Of a stretch of DNA of 64,000 nt, positions 1 through 7,779 are shown piece by piece; the first letter of the stretch is position 1; every line of letters starts with the position of its first letter. Below the pieces are notes generated by a model. The model was not told the origin of the DNA and did not search any database. It saw only the letters and a program-made list of their open reading frames with translations. The position numbers and the translations under genes were made by a program. The stretch comes from Chloroflexota bacterium (lineage in GTDB: Bacteria > Chloroflexota > UBA11872 > VXNJ01), in the NCBI GenBank assembly GCA_009840625.1, contig VXNJ01000010.1, forward strand, positions 62,001-126,000, written 5' to 3'.

Positions 1-156
1 CTCGGCTTCCAGCGCTTCGGGCAGCGGTTGATCGACCGGTACTCCGAGGTCGGCACGGAATGCTTTGGCCATCGCGTCGCGGATGCGCTTTACGTCGAAT
101 GGAACAACGCGACCATCGCGCTTGCGCACCAACATGGCACCTACATCGAGCGCCAT
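1..156 (-). CDS. Ribonucleotide reductase, N-terminal ATP-cone (partial)
   Basis: Only the first 52 codons are inside the window; the frame stays open to base 1. The translation begins MALDVGAMLVRKRDGR and continues with VPFDVKRIRDAMAKAF, the signature of the ATP-cone allosteric domain that starts many ribonucleotide reductases and sets overall activity through ATP/dATP binding. The ATG is supported by a strong ribosome-binding site, AAGGAG, eight bases upstream. NrdR also carries an ATP-cone, but only after a zinc ribbon, which is absent here. The class (I, II or III) cannot be decided because the catalytic domain lies outside. A pair of similar palindromes lies about 155 bases upstream and may be its operator. 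Confidence 0.8.
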   Translation of the reverse strand, partial: MALDVGAMLVRKRDGRVVPFDVKRIRDAMAKAFRADLGVPVDQPLPEALEAE

Positions 157-310
157 CGCCAAAGCTCCTTAAAACTGCTCAACGGGGAGCGAATCGCCGC
201 CTCTTGTCCGCGTCCGTTGCACGCTGGCGCGTGCCCAAATCTCCCGGCTCGAACGGGTTTTAGTCTAACCCTTGCGCGCGCAATTTGGAAGACCCCGAAT
301 GCTTACCGCA

Positions 311-367
311 CCCAAAATGTTGGGGCCTATTTCCTGTTCAAACCCGACAAATTCCTACATATTGGGG
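311..367 (-). promoter_or_regulatory. Candidate operator pair upstream of ribonucleotide reductase
   Basis: Two similar 15-base elements lie 42 bases apart, about four helical turns. The first (311-325, CCCAAAATGTTGGGG) has CCCAA/TTGGG arms; the second (353-367, TCCTACATATTGGGG) matches it at 11 of 15 positions. The reductase gene starts at 156 on the minus strand. Paired repressor boxes at helical spacing are how NrdR usually controls such genes. These elements are not a clean match to the usual NrdR box, so NrdR is only an inference. Confidence 0.35.
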
Positions 368-394
368 CATATTCAGCGCGGCGCCGGCCAGCCT

Positions 395-829
395 TCAGCA
401 ATCTTCAGCGACCGGTTTGCGGCCCGCGAAGCCCTCGTCGGGGCGGTGCCAGTACAGGATGTCAGGTTCGCCCAGGCGGAAGCACCAGCACAGCGGTCCG
501 TCGGCGTCGCGGCCCGGGAAATCGATGATCCCGCTGCGCAGGTCGCGCACCAGGATCCCGTCGTCGGAGAGCTCGCGCAAACGCGCGTTCATAGACGCGA
601 GCAGTTCGTCCAGTCCGGGTGCGTCGCCCTCGGCCGGCGCCATCCCTTCGGCGGCGCTCCCCCAGGCCCGCATCTGCCCGCGGAGCTCGGCGATCTGCTC
701 CAGCCGGCGAACGGTGGCCGGCAGCAGCGCGCGCGCCTCTTTTAGCGAGTAGAGACGCTCTTCCTCCAACGGTCCCCGGCCGGCCTTATTCGGCCTCGTC
801 TTCGGGCAGATCGCGCCCGCCGCCGGCAA
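395..829 (-). CDS. DUF2203 family protein
   Basis: A small soluble protein of about 120-144 residues. The core begins YSLKEARALLP, continues through a charged helical region and ends with a segment containing DFPGRDADGPLCWCFRLGEP and then DILYWHRPDEGFAGRKP. This arrangement is typical of DUF2203, a family of unknown function common in Gram-positive and Chloroflexota-like bacteria. The ATG at 829 would overlap the upstream aldo/keto reductase by 44 bases and add about 20 unconserved residues. A TTG at 769, just after that gene's stop, fits the family better. It is probably transcribed with the reductase. No catalytic motif is visible. Confidence 0.75.
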   Translation of the reverse strand: MPAAGAICPKTRPNKAGRGPLEEERLYSLKEARALLPATVRRLEQIAELRGQMRAWGSAAEGMAPAEGDAPGLDELLASMNARLRELSDDGILVRDLRSGIIDFPGRDADGPLCWCFRLGEPDILYWHRPDEGFAGRKPVAEDC

Positions 830-1862
830 ACCGCTGCGGTTCGCGGTTCCAGGGATTCCAGCCGCCCTTGGGAGAGACCATCATCTCGTCGGCGACGTTG
901 CGCTGATAGGCCTCGTCGGATATCGCGGTCACCTCGGCGTAGAGCTCGGGCGAGAGTTTCCACTCGGCCGCGCGGGCGGCGTCGTTGACTTCGGCCGGGG
1001 TCCGGAACCCGACCAGCGCGGTGGATACGACCTCGTGCGAGAGCACCCAAGCCAGGGCCAGATCGGGCAGGGTGTGGCCCTCGCGCTCGGCGATCGCCCG
1101 CAGCCGGTCTTGGGTTTCGACGTTGGCCGGGAAGTGCTTCTGGCGGTCGAAGAACGGCATGCCGAAGGCATGGCCGGAATCGCGCCAGTCCCAGGTCTCG
1201 AACTGGTAGTCGGCCGGCATCGCGCCCGAAAGCAGGCCGTGGGCCAGCGAGCCGTAGCTCATGATCCCCACCCCGTTCTGCTCGCACCAAGGCATCACGT
1301 CGCGCTCGATGCGGCGTTCCAGCATCGAGTAGCCCATTTGGTTGGCGACTATCCCCAGGTGCTTCTTGCACTCGGTAAGCATCTCCGGCATGAAGTTTGA
1401 GACCCCGGCGTAGCGGATCTTGCCGGCCTGCTGCAGCTCTTCCAGGGCGCGCATCGTCTCCTCGAACGGCGTATCGACGTCGGGCCAGTGGATCAGCAGC
1501 AGGTCGATGTAGTCGGTCTGCAGGTTCTCAAGGCTCCGCTCGCAGGACTCCAGCACGTGGGCGCGGGTGCCGTTGCGTTCCATCCGCTTTTCGGCGTCGT
1601 TCCAGGCGATTCCGCACTTGGTCACCAGCACGATCTGGTCGCGGATCGGCTTGAGCGCCGCGCCCATCACCCGCTCGGAATGACCCAGTCCGTAGCCGGC
1701 GGCGTTGTCGAAACACGTGACCCCCAGGTCAAAGGCCCTCCGCACCGCGTCCTGGCCCTCGCTGTCGTCGACTTCGCCGTACTGGGTACCACCCATCGGC
1801 CAGCCGCCGAAACCAACTACTGAGACCTCGAGGTCCGAATCTCCGAATTTGCGGTATTCCAT
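786..1862 (-). CDS. Aldo/keto reductase, copy 1
   Basis: A 358-residue NAD(P)H-dependent aldo/keto reductase with a (beta/alpha)8 barrel, beginning MEYRKFGDSDLEVSVVGFGG. The catalytic Asp and Tyr appear in CFDNAAGYGLGHSERV, the Lys in LVTKCG and the His in LLIHWPD. The family reduces aldehydes, ketones or sugar derivatives; the substrate cannot be read from sequence. It is the last of three tandem paralogues on this strand (about 130 bases after copy 2) and lacks the 13-base promoter element found upstream of copies 2 and 3. Its end overlaps the DUF2203 frame if that gene starts at its ATG. The C-terminal tail is acidic. Confidence 0.9.
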   Translation of the reverse strand: MEYRKFGDSDLEVSVVGFGGWPMGGTQYGEVDDSEGQDAVRRAFDLGVTCFDNAAGYGLGHSERVMGAALKPIRDQIVLVTKCGIAWNDAEKRMERNGTRAHVLESCERSLENLQTDYIDLLLIHWPDVDTPFEETMRALEELQQAGKIRYAGVSNFMPEMLTECKKHLGIVANQMGYSMLERRIERDVMPWCEQNGVGIMSYGSLAHGLLSGAMPADYQFETWDWRDSGHAFGMPFFDRQKHFPANVETQDRLRAIAEREGHTLPDLALAWVLSHEVVSTALVGFRTPAEVNDAARAAEWKLSPELYAEVTAISDEAYQRNVADEMMVSPKGGWNPWNREPQRFAGGGRDLPEDEAE

Positions 1863-1993
1863 GGCGTTCTTGGCTATTCCCTGGCTACGCGGCCGACACG
1901 GCGCCGGCGCGGTTCTGGCGCCGCCAATTCTGGCAATGCCTGGCCGCGCGCGGTCCGGCCCGGGCGGTTCAACGCCTCACCCGGCGACCACGG

Positions 1994-3031
1994 TCAGGCG
2001 AACTTGGTCGGGTTGGGATTCCAGGCGTTCTTGGTTCCCACCGGCGGGGCCATCATCTCGCCCGAGACGTTGCGCTGGTAGGCCTCGTCAGATATCGCGG
2101 TCACCTCGGCGTAGAGCTCGGGCGAGAGTTTCCACTCGGCCGCGCGGGCCGCATCCTCGACCTGTCCCGGAGTGGTGAATCCGACCAGCGCGGTGGTTAC
2201 CGTCTCGTGCGAGACCACCCAGGAGAGCGCCAGATCGGGGAGGGTGTGGCCCTCGCGCTCGGCGATCGCCCGCAGCCGGTCCTGGGTCTGGATGTTGGCC
2301 GGGAAGTGCTTCGCGCGATCAAAAAGCGGCAGTCCGAAGGCGTTGCCCGAGTAGCGCCAGTCGTTCGGCTTGAATTCGTATTCGGCGGTCATGGCCCCCG
2401 ACAGCAGGCCGTGGGCCAGCGAGCCGTAGCTCATGATCCCGATCCCGTTCTGCGCGCACCAGGGCATCACGTCGCGCTCGATGCGCCGGTCCAGCATCGA
2501 GTAGCCCATCTGGTTGGCGACGATGCCGAAGTGCTTCTTGCATTCCTCCAGCATGTCCGGCAGGAAGTTCGACACCCCGGCGTAGCGGATCTTGCCGGCC
2601 CGGTGGAGCTCTTCCAGCGCCCGCATAGTCTCCTCGAATGGGGTGAAGATGTCCGGCCAGTGGACCAGCATCAGGTCGATGTAGTCGGTGTCCAGGTTCT
2701 TGAGGCTCCGCTCGCAGGACTCCAGCACGTGGGCGCGGGTGCCGTTGCGGATCACTCCGCCGCCCTCGGGGTCGCGGTCAAGTCCGCACTTGGTCACCAG
2801 CACGATCTGGTCGCGTATCGGTTTGAGCGCCGCGCCCATCACCCGCTCGGAGTGCCCCTGCCCGTAAACGGCGGCGTTGTCAAAGCACGTGACCCCCAAT
2901 TCATGCGCGCGCCGCACCGCAGCTTGGCCTTCGCTGTCGTCGGACTCGCCGTAATTTCCGCCCATCGGCCAGCCGCCGAACCCGACAACCGAGACCTCGA
3001 GTTCCGAATCACCAAACTTGCGGTATTCCAT
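1994..3031 (-). CDS. Aldo/keto reductase, copy 2
   Basis: A 345-residue aldo/keto reductase closely related to its neighbours on both sides. It starts MEYRKFGDSELEVSVVGFGG and keeps the family residues: Asp/Tyr in CFDNAAVYGQGHSERV, Lys in LVTKCG and His in MLVHWPD. A small difference from copies 1 and 3 lies just after the catalytic Lys (LDRDPEGGGVIRNGTRAHV), where the others read AWNDxxKRxERNGTR. The differences between copies cluster in such loops, suggesting altered substrate range after duplication. A 13-base element shared with copy 3 lies about 60 bases upstream and is a candidate promoter. The reductant and substrate are unknown. Confidence 0.9.
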   Translation of the reverse strand: MEYRKFGDSELEVSVVGFGGWPMGGNYGESDDSEGQAAVRRAHELGVTCFDNAAVYGQGHSERVMGAALKPIRDQIVLVTKCGLDRDPEGGGVIRNGTRAHVLESCERSLKNLDTDYIDLMLVHWPDIFTPFEETMRALEELHRAGKIRYAGVSNFLPDMLEECKKHFGIVANQMGYSMLDRRIERDVMPWCAQNGIGIMSYGSLAHGLLSGAMTAEYEFKPNDWRYSGNAFGLPLFDRAKHFPANIQTQDRLRAIAEREGHTLPDLALSWVVSHETVTTALVGFTTPGQVEDAARAAEWKLSPELYAEVTAISDEAYQRNVSGEMMAPPVGTKNAWNPNPTKFA

Positions 3032-3089
3032 CGCTGTCCATCCATTCCCGGGCGCCGCGCAGGGTGAGCGTCCGCGGGGCGCATTGACC

Positions 3090-3102
3090 GCCCATTATTG
3101 AC
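3090..3102 (-). promoter_or_regulatory. Shared 13-base element upstream of AKR copy 2
   Basis: On the minus strand this reads GTCAATAATGGGC, identical to 4338-4350 upstream of AKR copy 3 and in the same orientation and similar distance. AATAAT (3094-3099) could be a -10 box; no good -35 is seen here. It is probably a conserved promoter or operator kept after gene duplication. Confidence 0.4.
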
Positions 3103-3212
3103 GGATTCGACGTCCCTCTTCGTCCCTCAAAGCTACCTGCCGGCGGCCGATTATTCACGAGCCCGGAAAAGGACGGCCGGGATTCTCAAGGCGCCGCGCG
3201 AGCGGCTGTTAC

Positions 3213-4289
3213 CTAGTCGTTTGTCCGATCGGAGGGCGAGAGTCCGGCGGTGCCGAACCGCTGCGGTTGCCGATTCCACGGATTCCAGTTTCCGATCGGC
3301 GGAGTCAACAGCTCTTCGGCGACGTTGCGCTGGTAGGCCTCGTCGGAGATCGCGGCCACCTCGGCGTAGAGCTCGGCCGTGAGCTTCCAGTCGGCCGCGC
3401 GGGCGGCCTCGTCGACTTCGGCCTGGGTCCGGAATCCGACCAGCGCGGTGGTCACAACCTCGTGGGCAAGAACCCAGGCCGTCGCAAGTTCGGGCAGGGT
3501 GTGGCCTTCGCGTTCGGCAATCGCGCGGAGCCGGTTCTGGACCTCCACGTTGGCCGGGAAGTGCTTTTCGCGGTCAAAGATTGGCAGTCCGAATGCGTGA
3601 CCGGTAGCCCGCCAGTCGCCGGTCTCGAACTGGTGGCCGGCGCCCATCGCCCCCGAGAGCAGGCCGTGGGCCAGCGAACCATAACCCATGATCCCGATCC
3701 CGTTTTCTTCACACCATGGCATCACGTCGCGCTCGATCCGGCGTTCCAGCAGCGAATATCCCATCTGATTGGCCACGATCCCCAGGTGCCGCCGGCACTC
3801 CTCCAGCATCTCGGGCATGAAGTTGGAGACCCCGGCGTAGCGGATCTTGCCGGCCTGCCGGAGTTCCTCGAGCGCCCGCATCGTCTCCTCGAAGGGGGTG
3901 TAAACGTCGGGCCAGTGGACTAGCAGCAGGTCGATGTAGTCGGTCCCGAGATCCTTGAGGCTCCGCTCGCAGGATGCTAAGACGCTTTCCCGGGTGCCGT
4001 TGCGCTCGACGCGCTTGACCTCGTCGTTCCAGGCCAGCCCGCACTTGGTCACCAGCACGATCTGGTCGCGTATCGGTTTGAGCGCCGCCCCCATCACGCG
4101 CTCGGAATGGCCCACGCCGTAGACGGCGGCGTTGTCGAAACAGGTGATTCCCAGGTCGAACGCATGCCGAACCGCGGCCTTGCTTTCGCCGTCGTCGACC
4201 AGGCCGTAATTTGACCCGCCCATCGGCCATCCGCCGAACCCGATCACCGAGACTTCCAGCTCCGAGTCGCCGAACGTGCGATATTCCAT
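3213..4289 (-). CDS. Aldo/keto reductase, copy 3
   Basis: The first gene of the tandem triplet, 358 residues, starting MEYRTFGDSELEVSVIGFGG. Catalytic tetrad positions are intact: CFDNAAVYGVGHSERV (Asp, Tyr), LVTKCG (Lys) and LLVHWPD (His). It has the same length as copy 1 and shares the AWNDE..KR loop with it, so copies 1 and 3 look closer to each other than to copy 2. A plausible minus-strand promoter (TTGATA, 16 bases, AATAAT) lies 50-80 bases upstream. It is separated by 181 bases from copy 2, so each may be transcribed separately. Confidence 0.9.
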   Translation of the reverse strand: MEYRTFGDSELEVSVIGFGGWPMGGSNYGLVDDGESKAAVRHAFDLGITCFDNAAVYGVGHSERVMGAALKPIRDQIVLVTKCGLAWNDEVKRVERNGTRESVLASCERSLKDLGTDYIDLLLVHWPDVYTPFEETMRALEELRQAGKIRYAGVSNFMPEMLEECRRHLGIVANQMGYSLLERRIERDVMPWCEENGIGIMGYGSLAHGLLSGAMGAGHQFETGDWRATGHAFGLPIFDREKHFPANVEVQNRLRAIAEREGHTLPELATAWVLAHEVVTTALVGFRTQAEVDEAARAADWKLTAELYAEVAAISDEAYQRNVAEELLTPPIGNWNPWNRQPQRFGTAGLSPSDRTND

Positions 4290-4332
4290 CTGGGCCAGGG
4301 CCTATCTCACCGGCTGCGCCTGAACGGCAATC

Positions 4333-4953
4333 GTGTGGCCCATTATTGACAATGCCGGACCCCTATCAAGCCTCCGCGATGGGCTATTCCAGGCCGTGAT
4401 CGGGTTGATCTTCCGGGCCGTGCTGCTCGGCGTCTTTGCAATCGTCGCGCTGGGCCTGGTTTACGTTGCCTACCTTGCCGCGGTCGTCGGCATCCTGCCG
4501 GTCCCGCAACTGGCTGGAGTCTCGTCCGAGAGCGCCGGCCGCCTGGCCGGGTACGAGGCGGAGGCCCCGAATTTCGCCACCGTGCTCGAGGATTCGACGG
4601 TGGTGGAGGATCCCGCCGGTGGACGCGAGATCGGCATTTCGGCGGTGGCGTTCAACCACTTCGTGGCGGCCTCGGGCCGGGCGGCGCCGCAGTTGGAGTG
4701 GGCGCGGGCGCGCATCGACGGTTCCCAGATCTCGATCGAGGGCGAACTGCGCGGGCACGTGTACGTTGCCTTTGCCGGCCGGGCCACCGCCGCCACCGCG
4801 GACGGGGCCATGCAACTGCAGCTGGCGATCGAGCGCTTCGGGTTCCTGCCGCTGCCCGCATTCCTGAGCGGCGCCCGGCAGTGGACGGTCGAGTTCCCCT
4901 CCACACCCTACTTCGTCTACCTGCTGGGCCTGTCCGGGGCCAGCGTCGGATAG
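4333..4953 (+). CDS. Hypothetical membrane-anchored protein
   Basis: About 206 residues with one long hydrophobic segment near residues 22-50 (IGLIFRAVLLGVFAIVALGL and following) and a mostly beta-predicted outer part rich in Ala, Gly and Glu. No family is recognised. The extracytoplasmic part (residues 55-206) contains GREIGISAVAFNHFVAASG and ends in VEFPSTPYFVYLLGLSG. The GTG at 4333 has no Shine-Dalgarno and lies under a promoter of the divergent reductase, so the start may be an in-frame GTG at 4396. Codon use and the lack of a competing frame support a real gene. It converges on the cNMP-binding gene, with four bases between the stops. Confidence 0.6.
   Translation: MWPIIDNAGPLSSLRDGLFQAVIGLIFRAVLLGVFAIVALGLVYVAYLAAVVGILPVPQLAGVSSESAGRLAGYEAEAPNFATVLEDSTVVEDPAGGREIGISAVAFNHFVAASGRAAPQLEWARARIDGSQISIEGELRGHVYVAFAGRATAATADGAMQLQLAIERFGFLPLPAFLSGARQWTVEFPSTPYFVYLLGLSGASVG
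4338..4369 (-). promoter_or_regulatory. Candidate promoter of AKR copy 3
   Basis: Read on the minus strand: TTGATA (4364-4369) as -35, a 16-base spacer, and AATAAT (4342-4347) as -10. The -10 sits in the 13-base element GTCAATAATGGGC (4338-4350) that recurs upstream of AKR copy 2. The predicted transcript start is about 45 bases before the ATG. The promoter overlaps the first codons assigned to the divergent gene at 4333. Confidence 0.45.
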
Positions 4954-4957
4954 CGGT

Positions 4958-5983
4958 TTACGCGCCGAGCCCGGCAACCGAATCGCCGCTGCTGCGCTTG
5001 AGCCACTCGACTCTGGAGTCGTCGTGCATCGGCTCCAGCCAGTTCACGTCCGGCCGCGGCGGTGACGGCAAGTCGTGTTTTTCGAGCCACGCGCGCGAGG
5101 AGACGTAGTCGAGCATCCCCTGCTCTATGCCGCTCTGGGTCTGCGGGTATTCGGCGTAAAAATCCAGCAGCGCGTCGCGCCGGATCACCAGCGTCGAGAG
5201 CGCCGTGATCGCCCGCACCGAAGCCGGACGCGCGGTCTGCCCGAGCAGGGCTAGTTCGCCGAAGTGGTCGCCTTCGGAGAGTTCGTGGAAACGGGTCCGG
5301 CGGCGACCGCGGCCGCGGTCGAAGTGCGAGACCTGCAACAGCGCCTGGCCGCGCCGCAGAAAGTAGAAGTCGGTGCCGTAGTCGCCCTGACGGTAGAGGA
5401 TTGCCCCGGCCGGGTGGCGCCGCCAGCTGAAGCGCGCCGCCAGCGATTCGATCTGTTCGTCCTCGAGTTGGGCCAGGTAGGTGATGTTGCGCAGGTAGGC
5501 GGCGAACACGGTCCGCAGATACGACTCGTTCAGGGCCGCGGTCAGATCGGAGCGCTGGACCTCCCCGCCGAGCAGCGAGCCGACATCCAGGACCAGGACT
5601 TCGCTGTGGGCCTCGGCCGAGGCGTGGATCATCTCCGGCAGCCCCAGGACCCTTTCGAAGTTGCCGAACGCCGCGCCCTCGCCGACCAGCCAGCCGCGCC
5701 GCTGACCCTCGTCGGGATGGCTCGGCACCGAGAGTCGCACCGAGCCGGCCGCCAGCACGTAGAGATTGCGGTCGCGCATGCCGGGTTCGGTGATGACCGT
5801 CCCGGGCTCGGCGATCAGCAGCCGGCTGCGCCGGGCCAGCTGGCGGCGAAATTCCGGGGACAGCCGCTCGAACAGTTCGATCCCGGCCAGCGCCTCCTCG
5901 ATCCGGCCGGTACGGATCTTCCAGCCGGCGGAGCGCACCGCGTAGCCGGCCCATTCCCAGATCGCCGCCAGGGCCGGGTTCAA
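4958..5983 (-). CDS. Tandem cyclic-nucleotide-binding domain protein coupled to pafA
   Basis: A 341-residue protein with two CRP/PKA-type cNMP-binding folds and no recognisable DNA-binding or enzymatic domain. The second fold (about residues 180-310) has a well-kept phosphate-binding cassette, FGELALLGQTARPASVRA, including the Arg that contacts the cyclic phosphate. The first (about residues 35-150) is degenerate in that loop (AFGNFERVLGLPE), so probably only one site binds ligand. The TTG start overlaps the pafA stop (TTGA) and is preceded by GGAGGAGGGCC, implying translational coupling. Its position at the end of the pupylation operon suggests it senses a nucleotide and regulates PafA or Dop, or acts as a substrate adaptor; that is inference. 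Confidence 0.8.
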   Translation of the reverse strand: MNPALAAIWEWAGYAVRSAGWKIRTGRIEEALAGIELFERLSPEFRRQLARRSRLLIAEPGTVITEPGMRDRNLYVLAAGSVRLSVPSHPDEGQRRGWLVGEGAAFGNFERVLGLPEMIHASAEAHSEVLVLDVGSLLGGEVQRSDLTAALNESYLRTVFAAYLRNITYLAQLEDEQIESLAARFSWRRHPAGAILYRQGDYGTDFYFLRRGQALLQVSHFDRGRGRRRTRFHELSEGDHFGELALLGQTARPASVRAITALSTLVIRRDALLDFYAEYPQTQSGIEQGMLDYVSSRAWLEKHDLPSPPRPDVNWLEPMHDDSRVEWLKRSSGDSVAGLGA

Positions 5984-7530
5984 AGGCCCTCCTCCGGGTC
6001 GAGATCGTCTTCCTCGAATTCGGCCTCGTCGTAGGGGGGTTCTTCGAGCAGTTGGCCGATCTGCCCGGCGAAGGCGGCCGAATCCTCGGCATAGCGTTCA
6101 AACGGATCGCTGATCTGCAGCACCGCGCCGTTGACCGCGATCGATTCCCAGTCCAGCACGTAGGGCACCACGTCCCAGGCTCCGGAGGCCTCGATCTCCT
6201 CCCAGCCGTCAATGTAGGAATAGACCCGGTACAGGCGGCCCTCCCACAGGGCGTAGTCGGACAGTCCGTTGCGCAGCCGCCGCCAGTTCACGTGATCGGC
6301 CGCGCCGGCCTCGGCCAGGGCCCGCAGGACCTGGGCCCGGGCGAACGCGCGGGTGTCGGTGGGCGGGGAGGCGATCGCCCGCCGGGCCACCGGCGCCGGC
6401 AGCAGAAAACCCATCTCGGAGCGCTCGCGCAGGGCGGCGAACACGCTCTGCTCGGATCCCACTATGTGATAGGCCTGATCGACCTTGAGCAGGTCCCGGT
6501 CGCTCCAGCCCGATTCGCTCTCGCCGGCGACCTCGCGCAGCACGCCGCGCTTGGTGACCCAGTCCAACTTGCCGTTCAGCTTTTCGGGGTCGCTTTCCAG
6601 CTGGTCGAGCACGGCGGCCCAGTTCTCCAGCGTCCAGTCGGTGTCGGCATCGCGGCCGGCGAAGCGCCGCGTGGCCTCGTGCAGGTAAAGGCGCTGCACC
6701 TCCACCGCGGACACCGACCCGTAGCGCTCGTCCTGGACCGTCCAGTCGCCCTCGGTGTTGGCCGCTATCTGGCGCAGATCGCGGACCGGCGTGCTGAGCG
6801 TCAGCGGCTGGGTCCAGCCGCCATCAAGGAGCTGGGTTACCAGCGCGGCGGTGCCAATCTTGAGCGCGGTGGCGTATTCGGAACGGTTGGCGTCGCCGAT
6901 GATCACGTGCAGGCGGGCCCTGGTCCCCAGCGGCTCGTCGCGCAGGTTGATGATCGGGCGGCCGCCGTAGCGGACCCGCCGCGAAACCCCCACGTCGGCA
7001 AACTGGGCCCGCTGCGAAATGAAGTACCGGGCCACTTCGTTGCGGCCGCCGAAGAAGACCATCCCGGCCCCGGCGAAGATCTGGCGGGTGACCAGGAACG
7101 GCATGAGCCCGGCGATGACCAGGTCGTCGTCGGGGCGGCGGCGCATCGAATAGCTCTCGTGGTAGCCGAAGGTGTTGCCGCAGTAGTCGGTGTTGCTCTT
7201 GACGAAATAGATGCTCTCGTCCTTGCCCAATCGCCCGACCGTCTCGCCCAGAATCTGCTCGACGGCCATTTCCTGGGCCACCAGCGAGGCCAGGGTGCGG
7301 CATTCGGGAGTGGCGTATTCGAGGTGCCCGGAGTCGATCAGCAGGCGCCCGCCGTTGAACAGAAAACCGCCGTTGGCGGGGGTCTCGCCCCACTCGCGGG
7401 GGGCCGGATCGACCACCCCGTAGCGGTAGCCGTCGAAGATCTCGGTCTTGACCATCGCCGCCGCCAGCGGCGCGTCGACCGCGCCGGTTACGCCGAACTC
7501 GACTTCGGTCCCGAACAGCGCGTCCTGCAT
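5980..7530 (-). CDS. pafA: Pup-protein ligase PafA
   Basis: A 516-residue member of the carboxylate-amine ligase family that attaches Pup to substrate lysines using ATP. It starts MQDALFGTEVEFG, which carries the nucleotide/Mg-binding glutamates. The catalytic Asp is D66 in LLIDSGHLEYATPEC (the usual HPEY is HLEY). Further conserved blocks are FVKSNTDYCGNTFGYHESY, LMPFLVTRQIFAGAG and LHVIIGDANRSEYATALKIG. It lacks the Dop loop seen in the upstream paralogue, which identifies it as the ligase. It is about 60 residues longer than mycobacterial PafA and ends in an acidic tail (EAEFEEDDLDPEEGL). It starts six bases after the pup stop, with AGAAGG as ribosome-binding site. Confidence 0.88.
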   Translation of the reverse strand: MQDALFGTEVEFGVTGAVDAPLAAAMVKTEIFDGYRYGVVDPAPREWGETPANGGFLFNGGRLLIDSGHLEYATPECRTLASLVAQEMAVEQILGETVGRLGKDESIYFVKSNTDYCGNTFGYHESYSMRRRPDDDLVIAGLMPFLVTRQIFAGAGMVFFGGRNEVARYFISQRAQFADVGVSRRVRYGGRPIINLRDEPLGTRARLHVIIGDANRSEYATALKIGTAALVTQLLDGGWTQPLTLSTPVRDLRQIAANTEGDWTVQDERYGSVSAVEVQRLYLHEATRRFAGRDADTDWTLENWAAVLDQLESDPEKLNGKLDWVTKRGVLREVAGESESGWSDRDLLKVDQAYHIVGSEQSVFAALRERSEMGFLLPAPVARRAIASPPTDTRAFARAQVLRALAEAGAADHVNWRRLRNGLSDYALWEGRLYRVYSYIDGWEEIEASGAWDVVPYVLDWESIAVNGAVLQISDPFERYAEDSAAFAGQIGQLLEEPPYDEAEFEEDDLDPEEGL

Positions 7531-7536
7531 GGCCTT

Positions 7537-7731
7537 CTACTGCCCGCCCGGTTGCGGCGTCGGATCGGGGATTTCGCGGATGATCCGCCGTACCCGCTCG
7601 CCGAGCTCCTCTTCCTTGCCCTCGTCCGGCGCCTCGGCCGGATCGGTCTCGGTCTCGGTGTCCGGTTTGGCCGGTGCGTCGGTCTCCAGGCAGATTCGGT
7701 CGGGACCGGCGTCGACTTGATCTGAACGCAC
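7537..7731 (-). CDS. pup: Prokaryotic ubiquitin-like protein Pup (divergent)
   Basis: A small acidic protein between dop and pafA, the standard position of pup. With the GTG at 7731 (AGG six bases upstream) it has exactly 64 residues, the same length as mycobacterial Pup. A TTG at 7749 would add six residues. The sequence is Asp/Glu/Pro-rich and probably disordered, with one helical stretch (GKEEELGERVRRIIREI) and the C-terminus PDPTPQPGGQ. The final Gly-Gly-Gln is the Pup hallmark: Dop must deamidate the Gln to Glu before ligation. The region before GGQ is proline-rich rather than the helical FVRAYVQK-like end of actinobacterial Pup. Assignment rests on context, size and the GGQ end; overall similarity is low. 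Confidence 0.82.
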   Translation of the reverse strand: MRSDQVDAGPDRICLETDAPAKPDTETETDPAEAPDEGKEEELGERVRRIIREIPDPTPQPGGQ

Positions 7732-7779
7732 CTGCAACCTGCCTCTCAAATCGACCCGGCTATCACCAAGGTGCCGCGA

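Noticed and set aside
4958-5983. Family 2B encapsulin (shell protein with cNMP domain)
   Set aside because: The protein contains two cNMP folds and nothing resembling the HK97-type shell fold; there is no cargo gene nearby.
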